A stretch of 64,000 nt of DNA from contig OY821784.1 of the NCBI GenBank assembly GCA_963682175.1, forward strand, positions 31,725,621 through 31,789,620, read 5' to 3'. Numbering within the stretch: the first letter of the stretch is position 1; the number at the start of each line of letters is the position of its first letter. The notes beneath the pieces are model-generated. The model ran no database searches. It was not told where the DNA came from and saw only the letters and a list, made by a program, of their open reading frames with translations. This document shows, piece by piece, positions 1-11,648 of the stretch. Source of the stretch: Triglochin maritima. Its lineage: Eukaryota > Streptophyta > Magnoliopsida > Alismatales > Juncaginaceae. A program made the position numbers and the translations under genes.

Positions 1-383
1 GACTTCGCCAACCACCGCAGCCTCCTTGACCACCGTCACCGCACCTTCCAACTCCACGACCACCGTCCCCGCAGTTGCGACCTCCAACCTCCTTCGCGAC
101 GTGGGCAACAACTTTCCCCTCCTCCTCTGGTTCATGCTTAACCACTTGTAGAAAAATTAATACCTATCCACGTCGAATAACTTCTAGTGAAGCCAATAGG
201 AAATCTACTAGCCTATGTCTTGTATCTTGTTTGATTATAGGTTCTCATATTTAATATTTTTAGATTGTGGTGTTTGGATTTGGATTTTAGATTGTGGTGT
301 TTGGATTTGGATTATTTAGTTGGTTGTCGAGATTGTGAATTTTGGATTTGTTTGGTTTACGAGAATGAAGTGTGAATGGAGAT

Positions 384-407
384 TGGTTTGGTTTGGTTTG
401 GTTTGGT
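384..407. repeat. (GGTTT)n simple repeat
   Basis: About five tandem GGTTT units lie in the non-coding 5' part of the CACTA element. A 27-bp tandem doubling containing GTGTTTGGATTTGGATT lies just upstream at about 267-320. Confidence 0.7.
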
Positions 408-1759
408 TGTCAAAGTGTGCTTTTGCTCTACTTCTTGACATATTGTGTGAATATTTAATTCATTTTGTTATATGTTATTGCTATATGTTTTGATGATGGA
501 TGCAGTCTTTATTAATGAGATATCATATGATTTCACTCGTCCATTGGATTGGTTTGGATTGAGTTGGGTTGGTTGGATGATTTAAATGAGTATATATGTA
601 GTTATATATGCAATAAATAAGTGTGAGTGATGATTTACAAGGATATTTTCTAGGAGATAAATCCAAATTAAGGTCTTGATTAATTGCTTATCTAAAGAAT
701 ATTTTTTTGAGTTTTCTGAAAATGCGAAATCCTTAATCGCGTGCTTGAATGCAAGAGAAATTGAGAGAAAGATAAGAATATAATTTTCTCTTATTTAATT
801 AAATGTTTATTTTAGTTTAGTTAAATATTTATTTTAGTTAAATGTTTATTTATGTTAAAAGTTTATTTATGTTTAGTTAAATGCTTATTTATGCTGAAAA
901 AACTTATTTTGTTTAGTTAAATGTTTAGTTTCTAATAAATCATTGACATAATGCAACTTGGCCTTTAATAACCTAAAGCAAAAGATTAGATAATATTTGC
1001 TAATTCATTCATCATATAGGATTTTCATTCATCATATTTATTATTTATTTTACGATTTCTGTCGTAGATTGTTGACATAAGGTACGTAATCTCTTTCACT
1101 CATCATTCATTAGAAAGCACACATTAGTTAGTAGGATTTGCATTGGAACAAGAGCGAGGTGAGTGTTTGTTTGTTGTGTTGTTTGTTAGATTAAGGTATG
1201 AAAAACACTTATGAGGCAATCACCCATAGGAGATGAGGTTGGGGATTTCATCACCCTTTCCTTGGCTCAAAAACTACTTAATAAAAGAGCCTTAATAAAA
1301 TCAATTAGACATTGGCCCCTAGGATTTCCGGATGCATTAAGGAAAGGAAACCATTTAATACCATTATGGCCTGAACATCGTTGCCCATCTAGTCTCCCTG
1401 AGATTTTAGGAACCTCTGGGTTCTTGATTTCCTATTGACTAGTCTCCTCCTTCTCCCATAGCTCATTGTGAGGAGCAAGCAAGAAACTTGTCTCCTCCTT
1501 CTCCCGTAGCTCGTTGTGATTCTTCGAAGAGCGAGGGTAAACTCCAGAGAGTAGTACGTCACAGACGAGTTGCAAGCGATCGACTCGAAGATAGTAAGTT
1601 GTATCACTTGTATATGTTATTAAATCATAGGTAACATTTTTTGTGAAACTTTAGAACTCTCTGAAGTTGAGAGAATCTCAAGGCGAATTTGCTTCTGATG
1701 GCTAGATTGACATTCTACGTGAAGCCTTGGGAAATGACGAAGATCGTGTACAGGGAGGC

Positions 1760-1785
1760 GGGGGGGGGGGGGGGGGGGGGGGGGG
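1760..1785. repeat. Uninterrupted run of 26 G
   Basis: A pure poly-G tract of 26 bases is followed by AGGGG and lies just before the TNP-like coding region of the CACTA element. Such a run can fold as a G-quadruplex and is very prone to length error, so the exact length is uncertain. It breaks any reading frame that crosses it. Confidence 0.8.
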
Positions 1786-1863
1786 AGGGGTTGGGAGTCC
1801 GGTTGGACTGCGACAATATTATGGAAGACTCAATGGTCAACTTCGTCGACAACTCATACCAAA

Positions 1864-2355
1864 TGCGAGGAACAAATTAAAGATTTGCAAAATAAATTGC
1901 AACATGTTATGGAGAGATTGGATCGCGATTTGCCTACTTCTCCTACCCGCCCCCGTAGGACCACTTCTTCCCCAGTGACCACTCCACCAGTGTTCAACCC
2001 GGATTGACAATATGATTTTGTGTCTCATTCTCGAGAAATGGCCCTCGTAGGCGGTCCCTCGTTTGGATAGTTCGAGGATGGATCTAGATATTCTCTATTT
2101 GTTGAAGATCCTGATCGAAGATTGGTGGAACACGGCAAAGTTTATAACATCTCCAGACACCACTTCACAGAGGTGGAAAAGGGAGAAGTGAAAGTTGCAG
2201 TAAGGAGGTGCTTAGATGTTGGTGCTCTGGTGCCAATTCCGGAAGAAGAGGTTGTTACCCTCGGCGATGCTATCGGTAGGTTCGTGAGGTGGCTTAGTTA
2301 TTTAGTAGAGCTAAATGACACACACGAGGTATACTTTAATTTTGAAAGAATGTAA
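1864..2355 (+). pseudogene. CACTA TNP1/En-Spm-like protein, C-terminal part, two in-frame stops
   Basis: One frame reads from 1864 to the stop at 2355. It has a short heptad-like segment (EEQIKDLQNKLQHVMERL), a Pro/Thr-rich linker, an in-frame TGA, then VGGPSFG, a TAG at 2068-2070, and the region after it. That last region (2071-2355) carries VEHGKVYNISRHHF and later TLGDAIGRFVRW, which fit the TNP1/En-Spm domain pattern of a short VAKGTV-like motif, a variable loop, and a T.GDA.G.F..W motif. In active elements this type of protein binds subterminal repeats. The two stops make this copy non-functional. Family assignment is by motif memory only. Confidence 0.6.
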
Positions 2356-2739
2356 ATTGCAATATTGTTAACAATTGTATTTTTAATGGTTGTATATATA
2401 TTTGTAAGGTGTCAAGCCCCCGGAGCAAAGGGTTCAATAACCAACCTCCGATCAACATTAAATTGCTTCCAAGTAGGTGCAAACGTTGTATCAATGTATG
2501 GTAGGTAGGGAATCACAATCCTTAAGTACTTGGGATTTGGAGGAGGGGGTTAAAGGGTTGTCTTCAGCTTTATAGGTTGCCAAAGAGGATATTATGCAGT
2601 TCTTGGCGATGGATTACAGTTATTGTACATCATGATTATCGACGTGCAAGTGAAGTAAGTGTTTTCTTGTGTATAAGATGAAATGTATTGAATAATTTTA
2701 TCGTAACTGTAATAAAATGAAATTTTTACTCTTGTATAC

Positions 2740-3585
2740 ACCTTTATGACGCAAGAAGGTCAGTCTTTCCCGACGATCAACTATTTGGCTTTATCAATCC
2801 ATCTACCTATATATACGAGAATGAAGATAAATCGGGTCAGCTTGGGACTCTCATGAAAGAAGAAGACAAAAGATATTATCTACTCCCTTATCATGAGAAG
2901 TAAACTTGTTAATTCAAAGTGGAATTTTATGTTGTAATAAAATTCTAATTATATATATAAACAACACTCATTGGATGCTTGTCGTTGTATGCCCCGCGAC
3001 TAATTTGGGATATTGGTTTGATCCGTTGGGGTCGAATAAACCAAGGGACTCCATAAAGAAACTTGTAAATATGTAAGTTTGTTCTAATCATCACTCGTGT
3101 AATCCATGGATTTTTATTTGTATTATTGAATTCATGTTCAATAACTTGTGCTACTCAAGACAATGAAGGTTTACAGAGCGTTAGGTGGCAGGAGAACAAC
3201 TCCAAAAGCTGGAGTAACATGGCATGGAATGGGAGTAAGTTCTTTCTCCCATTTTTGTTAATTAAGTTAAGTAGTGGAACATATATTTAGCAAATTTATA
3301 TGTTTGTAGTACCGCAAGCAGACTACAAATAAGGAATGTGATTACTACGTGATGAGATACATGGAAAAAATCCTCGAATTTGCAACTCAAGACGTATCCC
3401 TATCCAAGGTAATATAGATTGTTATTCAGTTGGATAATTGTAGTTTCGTTATCTAGATTTAATATTTTTAACTTGTATTTTTATAGGTCTTCCAAAAGAA
3501 TAACGATCCCTACTCGCAACAGGAGCTCGATGATACTTGCGACCGATGGTTTCGCTATTTTATCAGAAACATGTTAATGAACTAA
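2740..3585 (+). CDS. Ulp1-like cysteine-protease region of a CACTA transposon protein, multi-exon
   Basis: Five short exons can be read with GT-AG borders: about 2740-2899, about 2960-3072 (donor GTAAGT), about 3163-3232 (donor GTAAGT), 3310-3408, and 3487-3585 (stop TAA). Peptides in order include FGFINPSTYIY, HWMLVVVCPATNLGYWFDPL, KECDYYVMRYMEKIL and YSQQELDDTCDRWFRYF. This is the C48 (Ulp1) peptidase plan often fused to CACTA transposase-associated ORFs. The catalytic His (HWMLV), Asp (WFDP) and Cys (KECDYY) are all present, although the usual Gly after Cys-Asp is altered. Its cellular substrate is unknown. The N-terminal connection to the TNP region is not resolved, so this may be part of a decayed gene. 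Confidence 0.65.
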
Positions 3586-3889
3586 GAGGTTCTCATATCA
3601 CTAACACATTTTCTGTAATTTATTTAGCTAGTTTACTTGTATTACAAACATACAATGATATGCCTTAATATAATCGCCTCCTTTTTGGAATGAGAATGTC
3701 AAGTGTTTGTGTATGAATGTCAAGTGTGTTGAATGACTATGTGTACGTGTTTGTGAATGAATTTGGTGTAGGATGAATGATTTTCTTGTGCTGGTTGAAT
3801 GTGTTTGCTATGCAGTGTTTTTGGTGCAGGATGAATTTGGTGCAGGATGATTGCTATATTGTTTTGTCCAAGATTAGGAATTGACATTG

Positions 3890-4171
3890 GTTGTTTGTAT
3901 GAGCCGACGTCTAGTCTTTTCAGGAAAGGCATAGACGTCGGTTGTTATATACGACTGATGTCTATACCTAGACAATAGACGTCGGTTAGGCAAGACTGCT
4001 GACGTCTATTGTCTGGGTATAGATGTCGGTCGTATATAACAGCCGACGTTTATACCTAACTAATATACGTTGGTCGTTAAGAAATTGACATCTATGTATA
4101 TACAACCTATACCTAGACATTGGGTCTGGGGAACCTTATATCCGACGTATATACCCGTTTCTACAGTAGTG
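3890..4171. repeat. CACTA right subterminal repeat region and terminal inverted repeat
   Basis: At least eight degenerate copies of ATAGACGTCGG occur in both orientations (for example 3931-3941 and around 3985, 4020 and 4045). They end in CTACAGTAGTG at 4171. In this superfamily, subterminal repeats bind the element's own protein. Confidence 0.8.
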
Positions 4172-5210
4172 AGAGAAAAATAAAATATCGTAATTTTTAC
4201 CCCATAGGGGAAGGGGGAAATGGTTTACCTTCATATGGTGGTGTGGTAGTAGATTCAAACTCATTACTCTTTCGTGGGTAAAAAATAGAGGTCAATGGGC
4301 TTGTAGGAGTTCATATAGCCAACTTGGCTACGAGACTCAAAATTAATACATTTTAAAGTTAATTCTTAAAATCGAACTTTATCACATGTATTATTATCTC
4401 TTAAGCTATAACATGTTAAGATTTTAGGTCAATCGAATTTAATTTCACTGTTCATCTAAAATGCTCAATTTGAACGGCTCTAATTTACTGAATTTCGATG
4501 TGATTGGATCGGGATCTACGATGATCCATTTAATCTGAAATTTTTAACACGTGTTTCTTATATATGGTGTATGCCACCGATAAATTTTCATAGAAAAAAA
4601 TTTAACAAGTACCTGAAAATGCGGTACCACAGTCAAAATGGTTGTAGGTCTCCAACATATACATTTTTTCCTAAAAAATAACCCCTAATAATTCCCCTCA
4701 TCTTCCATTCACTCCAAGTGCAACCTTATTTAATTGCCTTTCTATATTACATGCAGGATATTGGTAAAGTTACGGCATACAAGCACTTCTTCCAAATCAA
4801 GTGATCGTGCAGGACTATCAAATTTCATGTTATGCAAAGTCAATAAAAATGAAATGCGGAAAAAGGAATCTATAGAACAAAAGAAGTTGAAGGTTAGAGA
4901 CACAGGGCGAAGAAAAATGAATTTCCAAACGGGAAATAGGCATGAAATGAAAGAAAATGAAAAAGGTAATATTTCATGATGAATTAAATTTAGTGTATTT
5001 TCTACTATGATCATTGATAATTTGATATCTTGTCAATGTTGGCGTAAATAAGCTTGTCTTCCATACTATCATCAAAACTCGAGCAGCACCTTGAAAATCA
5101 AAAGGTAATAGTTGGATGTAGAGATGCCTAAGGAAATATAACATCCTCTTTTCTTGCTCTAGATGGATTCAACTCTAATTTCACTTTTTAAAGTACTTTA
5201 TAAGAAAATC
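4172..5210. other. Unassigned AT-rich intergenic sequence
   Basis: No open frame with recognisable protein similarity, no repeats matching other parts of the window and no RNA gene were seen. Short open frames near 4734-5014 on both strands lack any recognisable motif. Confidence 0.6.
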
Positions 5211-5850
5211 TGTTAGACCCCAAATCCTTGATTAGTGCCCTAATCATGTTTTGGTAACTTTAGGTTGAGGGGTTGTGTGGTTGAGGCTGGTGATTGGTTG
5301 ATGAGAAGGGGTAGAGTATTTGAGGTGAACTCTCCTCTTCTTCTTCACATCACTCTCGTCCCTTTCTCTCAACTCACTTCACCTCCTTTCCTAGTTTAGC
5401 TCGGTGATCCAAGGGAGATCTCGTTGTGCGTGGTCGGCCGAGTAGTGCTAGTGTTTGATGAGGAGTTGGTGAGAAGTTTGCCGGAGAAGCAAGTTTGACG
5501 TGGTGGTGATCGTCATCGTTGATCGGAAGCTTCTTCGTGTTGATAGGTATGACAAGTTCCTTTCTAGTACTCACCCGAGGTGTGTGAGTGGTCGGGGATG
5601 TGTCGATGGTGAAACGTAGCAAGGTTGGTGCACTGGAATGGTCGACCAGTGAGGGCATTGGTCGACCGGCCATAGTGTAATTGTGTGTTTCTACCTCATA
5701 CCAGTCGAACGATGCCCTTGGGCTGTCGACCGGTGATGCACATTTTGGCGAGAAAAGAAGACTCTGATAATTTCGGTCGAATGTGTTTTTTTTGTCGTTC
5801 GACCGGTTGTACTGTAGTAAGTTGGTGTTCATATTGACATTCTTCTTTGG
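5211..5850 (+). mobile_element. Ty3/gypsy LTR fragment related to the 18.6-kb element
   Basis: It begins TGTTAGACCCCAAATCC, like the LTR starts at 18633 and 45461. It then carries a stretch (about 5695-5835) that aligns with 19180-19300, including the shared phrase CGAACGATGCCCTTGGGC followed by a GTCGACCGG copy. It stops abruptly after about 640 bp with no PBS or internal region, so it is a truncated LTR. It contains several degenerate CGGTCGACCG motifs (5635-5815). Confidence 0.65.
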
Positions 5851-6240
5851 CACCTGTAATACCTTTAATTATTAAAGTGGGGATGTGTAAAAGGTATGTA
5901 CATATGTGTTCGCTTAACTTTTTGCTTGTGTTTTTCTTGTTACTGAATGTAGTTCAATTAGAAATTGTAGGATCGCGAGGGTCTACAATTCTAATCACTT
6001 TTAACCCTAATTACCTACTTGTTTAACGATCTAAGATATGCAGCGGAATTTAAAACTAAACAAGCAAGTAAAGGAAAGACAAATGCAAACCACAAGGAGT
6101 TAGGGGATTTTTATAGAGGTTTGGTACCCCACCCGGGTCCTAGTCCTCTCTTGCAAGCTCCGCTCGGATCACCGAGCTCCGCTCACGACTTCACTAACCA
6201 CTCCCCGTTCCGGGCCGGGAGAGAACTCCTTTAAAATCTT

Positions 6241-7914
6241 CACTAGTGCAGAATAGGCTTTACTCGTCGCCCAATAGACGTCGGCCGTTATAACCACCGA
6301 CGTCTAGTGGGGAGAGGACAGAATGGACATCGGTCCTTATCGAGGTCGACGTCTATGTGGTACGATAGACGTCGGGTGTAAGAATACCACGTTTAGCCGA
6401 CGTCTATAGGGTATAGACGTCGACCTATATACGTCGGTTGTTTTAGTACCTTGTGATTTTGACGTCTATAGGGTATAGACGTCGCCCTATAGATGTCGTA
6501 TATAATATACGACCGACGTCTATGCGCCATGCATATAGACGTCGAGGTATAGATGGTGGCGTTATATAACATCCGACGTCTATATGTCTTAAAGAAATCG
6601 GACAGACGCGTTTTCTTTCATTCATTTCAGACGAAACCCCCCCAAACCATAGCCGTCCCGCGACCGAACGCTCCTCACCGACCGATCCGCACCGTCTCCG
6701 GCACCGCAGCGAGCTCCCAAGCTCTCCTCCACTTCTCCGGCCCTCTTCTCCTTCTTCCTCCGTCTTCCTCCGACTTTCTCCACATGTAAGTTTTAAGTTT
6801 GTTTTTCTTGTTTAAGTTCGTTTTCCTCCGTCCTCCGTTTTTCTCCACATATTCTTTCTAAGTTAGCCTTCATCTCATGTCGTTTGCAGCCGTCACCGCA
6901 CCATCTCGTGTCGTTTACAGCCGTCACCGCACCATCTCGTGTCACCGAACCACAAAGAGCTCCTCCGACATCACATCTTTCCCCTCCTCTGGTTCGTGCT
7001 TAACCACCTGTAGAAAAATTGTATTGTTTGATTAGATTAAGGTATGAAAAGCACTTAGGGGGCAGTCACCTATAGGAGATGAGGTGGGGGATTTCATCAC
7101 CCTTTACTTGGCCCAGAAACCACTTAATAAAAGAGCCTTAATAAAATCAATTAGACGTTGGCCCCTACGATTTTCGGATGCTATAAGGAGAGGAAACTGT
7201 TTAAGACCGTTATAGCCCGAATGTCGTTGCCCATCTAGTATCCCTGAGATTTTTGGAACTTCCGGGTTCTTGATTTCCTATAGATTAGTGGTCATCGATG
7301 TTTAAGACCGTTCCGGCCTGAACGTCGTTGCCCATCTAGTCTCCCTGAGATATTAGGGACCTCCGGGTTCTTGATTTCCTACAGACTAGTTGTCCTCGGT
7401 GGGACCTCGAAGTTAGGCGTCGTGTATTACTAAGGACCTATAGTGGACGACGGAGGAGGACAACGTTGTCGGATGCTTTTTTTTGTCGGATGCTTTTTTT
7501 GTCCAGGTTTAGGAATACACGACGATTGTTTGTATTAGCCGACGTTTATTCCTAAAATTAAAGGAATAGACGTCGGCTTTATGTTGAATCTGACGTATAT
7601 GCTTTAGGAATAGTCGTCGCATGTTAGTTCACCAACGTCTATACCTAAAGCATATACGTCGTCTGTTATTTCACCAATGTGTATCCCTAAAGAATAGACA
7701 TTGGGTGTTGTATAGCCCGACGTCTATGAGTTAAAGAATAAACGTCGGCTTCTACATATAGCCGACATATATTCGTTGAGTATAGATGTCGGCTATATGA
7801 TAGCCGACATCTATGTATAGACGACGCACACATAGACGTCAGATCTGGGAGTACTTATAGCCGACGTATATAGCCCCGTACATCCAACATTTATTCCCTT
7901 TTTCTGTAGTAATG
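6241..7914 (+). mobile_element. Non-autonomous CACTA element, 1674 bp, TSD CTT
   Basis: The left end is CACTAGTGCAGAATAGG at 6241. The right end, read inverted, is CATTACTACAGAAAAAGGG, ending at 7914. The 3-bp target duplication CTT is present on both sides (6238-6240 and 7915-7917), as expected for CACTA. Both subterminal regions (6280-6600 and 7500-7880) are packed with TAGACGTCGG-type repeats in both orientations. The middle (6890-7390) is similar to 1-170 and 1180-1440. No transposase ORF is present, so it must have moved in trans. It sits inside a solo LTR, giving an insertion order of LTR element first, CACTA second. Confidence 0.9.
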
Positions 7915-8209
7915 CTTCAAGCTCGCAAACAACCCTCGCCGAGCTTGGCTCCTCCTCTCACAATCCGAGAGGGACACTTCGGACTCTCACCGAAGTCTAT
8001 ACTCTTGTCTTGGGCTTTCACCAAGACCCTTGCTTCTTGAACAAACAATGAGTGGAACAACACTCTCTAATCTTGAGCACACTTGAGTGAGAATAGGATT
8101 TAAGACTAAAGTGTGGAAGGTTTGAGGCTTGGAGTGTTTGGAGCTTTCTCTCTAATGTAGGGGACAAATAGTAGTGGGAGAGTTGTGTTAAAATGTGTTT
8201 TACAACATT

Positions 8210-8220
8210 ATTTATAAGCT
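8210..8220 (-). promoter_or_regulatory. TATA box of the solo LTR
   Basis: Minus-strand AGCTTATAAAT matches the TATA context of the sister LTRs (GAGCTTATAAATAGG at 32319 and 35748). In transcription direction it lies downstream of the CGGTCGACCG array. Confidence 0.65.
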
Positions 8221-8319
8221 CCAAAAGAGTTATAGCCGCTGGGGATGAATTGGGTAAAGATTGTGTAAGATACACAAAACAGAAACTGACAGGACCCAAT
8301 TCTGAGTAAGTTCGGCCGA

Positions 8320-8815
8320 CCGGATCGAGTTGCACGATCGACCGTTTGGCAATTTAGAACTCGGTTTGGTCGACCGGTAAAAGAACGGTATACCGGCAAA
8401 GGCTATAATCTAGGTACACTTAAGTGATCGGTCGAACACCAAGATAGGTTCAGTTGACCGATTCACACCAGGCACTTTGGGGTTGACAAACAAGATCATA
8501 TTCGGTCGACCGAAACAAGGAATACGGTCGACCGAAAATCGACAGACACTTCTGGTTTGTCGAGTCTTCTAAGTTTGGTCGACCGAACAAGGTCCTTGGT
8601 CGACCGATACGCTAAATGTTTTTGGGGTATATGGAGATAATACAAATACGACCGTTGAGTATAATACGACAAAACAAACGGTCGAAAATTTGTTGCTACT
8701 CGGTCGACCAAAAAAGGTCTGGACGGTCGACTGGACTTGGGCAGTAAAACACTAACAAGATATATGATCACTCGGTCGACCGAACGGTTTGTTTCGGTCG
8801 ACCGAATGTGGGCAG
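8320..8815. repeat. CGGTCGACCG palindrome array in the solo LTR
   Basis: About a dozen exact or one- to two-mismatch copies of CGGTCGACCG are scattered at irregular spacing, for example near 8369, 8503, 8526, 8577, 8598, 8701, 8772 and 8796. The core GTCGAC is most conserved and the copies often extend to TCGGTCGACCGA. Confidence 0.9.
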
Positions 8816-9394
8816 ACTGTTCTGGTTTTGGTTTAGTGTTTTCGGGTCTAAGTTTGGGTGATCTATTGAAGTCCAAATTATGTGAAATTTCGTGTGTGAC
8901 TTCTATAGGGAACCTAGTGTGTGTTTGAGTAAATTTTAGCTCAAGTATGCTCAATTACACAAAGTTCCTAAGACTCAAAGAAATACAAATTACATGTCCT
9001 CAAATGAGCTTGATTACATGTCTTGACTTGATTTTCTTTCATCCTTGAGTCTTGATCACCTGTAGAGGTTAACACAGAGAAATATATATGTAATGCAACA
9101 TGTGTGCTACTCTACATGATCTCAATTAAGATTAGGTTGATTAACTCATCAAAACATAGATTAATGCCAAAAATCCAACAGAATTGTTGGTGTATAAGCT
9201 CAATTTATATCCATTGTAACATGGTATTTTTTGCTCATCTCGTGAAATTATACCAATCGTATGTATCGAATTTGTAGTTTCTTTTATCAATAAATGGTTT
9301 TGTTGTTACTTAAGGAAAAAATACTAATCTTCTTGCACAAGAGCATGGTCAACGAGTTAATCTTTCTTTGAGAGAATGAAATTCTACAACAAAG

Positions 9395-10546
9395 TGTAGG
9401 ATTTCGTGTCCCTATATATGTGTATATTTTAAAAAAAGTTAATACAAGCATACATGATCGATTTCATATTCTCATTGATTTTATGTACAGGTTTATGTTT
9501 ATTCTAATAGCATGCATTCCTACACATATTAAAATAAACATAAGAAAGAGAGGATCATACCCAACGATTCTCTAAAACCTTTCAGAAAATCCGGAGTTTC
9601 GTTGCTCGCCGAATCGACCGCCGATTCGCCTCCAAGTGTTCACCAAACTCTAAACAGGATCAGAGAGAAAGGAGCTAGCCAATCAATCTCTAATTAAGCT
9701 TAGAATCTAGCTAATAACCCCTCTTAAAGCTCCTGAGATTTTTATCTCCGAAACATAAAATACCAAGAGAATTTTCGTATGGGTTAATTGGATGGTTTGG
9801 GAGAGAAAGAATTTTGCATGTATGTAAACAAGTAGGATGATGGGTCCTTTTAGAGGCTCCCAAAACACACATATCATGAACTATTCTCTAGCCACGATCT
9901 CATATTTTTTCTCTCCTAAAATTAATCCCAATTTGCCACATAAGCATCCTAAAAAACGTTTGATCAAATCTGGAATTAATCGAACCCATGATCTAATCAT
10001 TCTCTTAATAATACAGGCAGAAATCATGTTGTTAGGTCAACCGAGATTTCCATTCGGTCGACTGAACCATTCGGTTTTACGCAAATTTAGATGACCGTGA
10101 CCTTGACTGTTGAGAGAATATTCATGAGAAAAATTCCATGGAAAATTTTGGTCAAACCACGTCTCGCTCCTGTCGACCGTTGACCCACCAAAATTTATCC
10201 TGATAAATCTCTTCGGACGACCGTCATATCCCAAGACAACCCCTGGATATTTTCCTTCAGTCAACTGTTTACGCCTGGTTGACCAATTCCAATTGTCCAG
10301 GCACTCTAGACAATTTCGGTCCACAATTCGCATTATCTGATCTTCATCCGGTCGACCGTTTCTAAGAATCCCGGTCGGCCGAACCCAAAACAGTGGACCG
10401 CTTTGACCCTAATTTTGCCTTTGCCAAATTTTAATTTTTTATCCAACAAAATTTGATCTTTTGAGGATTTTAGCAAACTCATATCTTATATAATATATTA
10501 TCCTATGTAATATTAAATTATTACACCCCATAATATATACACGTCA
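9395..10546 (-). repeat. 3' LTR of the minus-strand copia element
   Basis: About 1152 bp. It aligns from TGTAGGATTTCGTGTCCC to ACACGTCA with the copy at 16668-17830, including the CGAATCGACCGCCGATTCG segment and the CGGTCGACCG array at 10040-10390. Confidence 0.85.
10040..10390. repeat. CGGTCGACCG motif array (degenerate), copia 3' LTR
   Basis: Copies include CGGTCGACTG near 10056 and GGTCGACCG near 10350, with several decayed forms between. More copies have lost the palindrome here than in the partner LTR at 17300-17690. Confidence 0.75.
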
Positions 10547-11648
10547 TATGAATTTATCCATGATTCTAATTATGTCAATTTTCATGACATATTGATTTTA
10601 TTGATTTACCACATGTGTCCTTTTTCTCATGAAACCTGACACATCATATGAACTCAAAATCAAGCTTCTTGTTTCCCAATTTTGTAATGTGACCTATAGG
10701 AGGATCTAAGCCAAATTGGCAGTGATATTAAACACTTAATATCTCAAACAATAAGCCGTATCTAGCTACACATTATAGTTACCCAATTAGCATAGATGTC
10801 TTGTTCCACTCGAACTAAACACAATCCATTTAGTGATGCTAGTGCACCACTTGTGTCCGTCCCTTGCCTCATGATATTAAGAATATATACAAAGTAGAAA
10901 TGTGTCACCTTTGTATTATATTCATTTCTTGATCTCTTTAAGCTAATTATAAATATGTAATTTAACTCAAGCTACATTGTGCACATTATAATTTTGCTTT
11001 ATCAAATGGTCCACTAATATCATCACTCAATTAAGAGGGGCGATAATAATCTTTTGACTAGCTATCTTTTCCAACACAAGTCATGTTCAACCAACTATTG
11101 CCTTTATCACTATACTCATTGATAGCTTTTGACAATAATTAATCAAGCATTTCTTGAGTGAAAAGATATAAGTCTCATATCTTAGGATCCAAGACACGGT
11201 AAAACATTAATGACATGAAATACAATTCCATAATATTTTACTTGTTAGGTGTATTCAATATATAAAAATAATCATTTTCCTCTTTTATATACTCGTGTCG
11301 TCAAATATTTGTAGAGCTACAATAATCGATGACCAACACGACAATCTTATCTCGGTAATTAATGTTCCATCTTAATTACCATGATTGTGAATAACTTTTG
11401 ATTTATGTAAATCATTATCTTGTACAGCTCTACGGTTAAGGATCAAGTGCATCTTCCTTAACACTTCCAAAAAAGACGAATACAATAATCAAGGAACAAA
11501 ATGTTTGCACATGCAATTCATAATAATTGACATATAAAAGTAAAAAATTTAGAACACATTTCTTTCAATCTCCCACTTGTTATCAATGTTTTCTTTCACA
11601 TACATTCTCAATGTATAAAATAATAATAACTAGGGTAACCATCTCTAA
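10547..11648 (-). other. 3' non-coding internal region of the copia element
   Basis: AT-rich sequence between the end of the RNase H frame and the 3' LTR. No ORF with recognisable domains was seen. Its 10745-11571 part is repeated at 26649-27455. Confidence 0.6.

Larger units (their letters stand above)
1..4171 (+). mobile_element. CACTA (En/Spm) DNA transposon, 3' portion; 5' end lies outside the window
   Basis: The right end at 4171 reads as an inverted CACTACTGTAGAAACGG terminus, the hallmark of plant CACTA elements. It is preceded by many direct and inverted copies of a subterminal motif close to ATAGACGTCGGT (3890-4150). Inside are a TNP-type domain and a Ulp1-type C-terminal protease region, both usual for plant CACTA ORFs. 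Segments 1-170 and 1180-1440 are closely similar to 6890-7020 and 7030-7390 of the small CACTA at 6241-7914, so the two belong to one family and the small one is probably a deletion derivative. The left TIR is not in the window, so full length and the 3-bp target duplication cannot be checked. The element is decayed, with in-frame stops and a long homopolymer. Confidence 0.85.
5966..9180 (-). mobile_element. Solo LTR (gag-only copia-type family), split by a CACTA insertion
   Basis: Read on the minus strand it starts TGTTGGATTTTTGGCATTAA (9180) and ends at 5966 in ...CCTACA. It is similar along its length to the LTRs at 31411-32861 and 34822-36283. The shared parts include the start, the CGGTCGACCG array, the TATA box and the tail with the TTTGCTTGCTTGTT-like stretch. 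No internal region or second LTR follows, so it is a solo LTR left by LTR-LTR recombination. The flanking 5-mers are GAAAT (5961-5965) and GAATT (9181-9185), a one-mismatch candidate TSD. Removing the CACTA element gives about 1.54 kb, close to the 1.45-1.46 kb of the related LTRs. Confidence 0.85.

Noticed and set aside
1689..1978. Open frames with poly-Gly stretches
   Set aside because: They result from the 26-G homopolymer. The coding similarity begins later, in a different frame.
4734..5014. Overlapping 81- and 90-residue frames on opposite strands
   Set aside because: Lys/Glu-rich on one strand and Phe/Leu/Ser-rich on the other, which is expected from A-rich DNA. No motif was found.
5374..5853. 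159-residue open frame on the minus strand
   Set aside because: It lies fully in a gypsy LTR fragment and owes its length to CpG-rich repeats without stops. No conserved domain is visible.
8320..8815. Possible CRISPR-like repeat array
   Set aside because: Units are 10-bp palindromes at irregular spacing with no constant spacer length, no cas genes and a eukaryotic context.
8496..8954. 152-residue open frame with RSTDR/DRV-like repeats
   Set aside because: The amino-acid repeat is the translation of the CGGTCGACCG array on the minus strand of an LTR. The same kind of chance frame appears wherever the array does.
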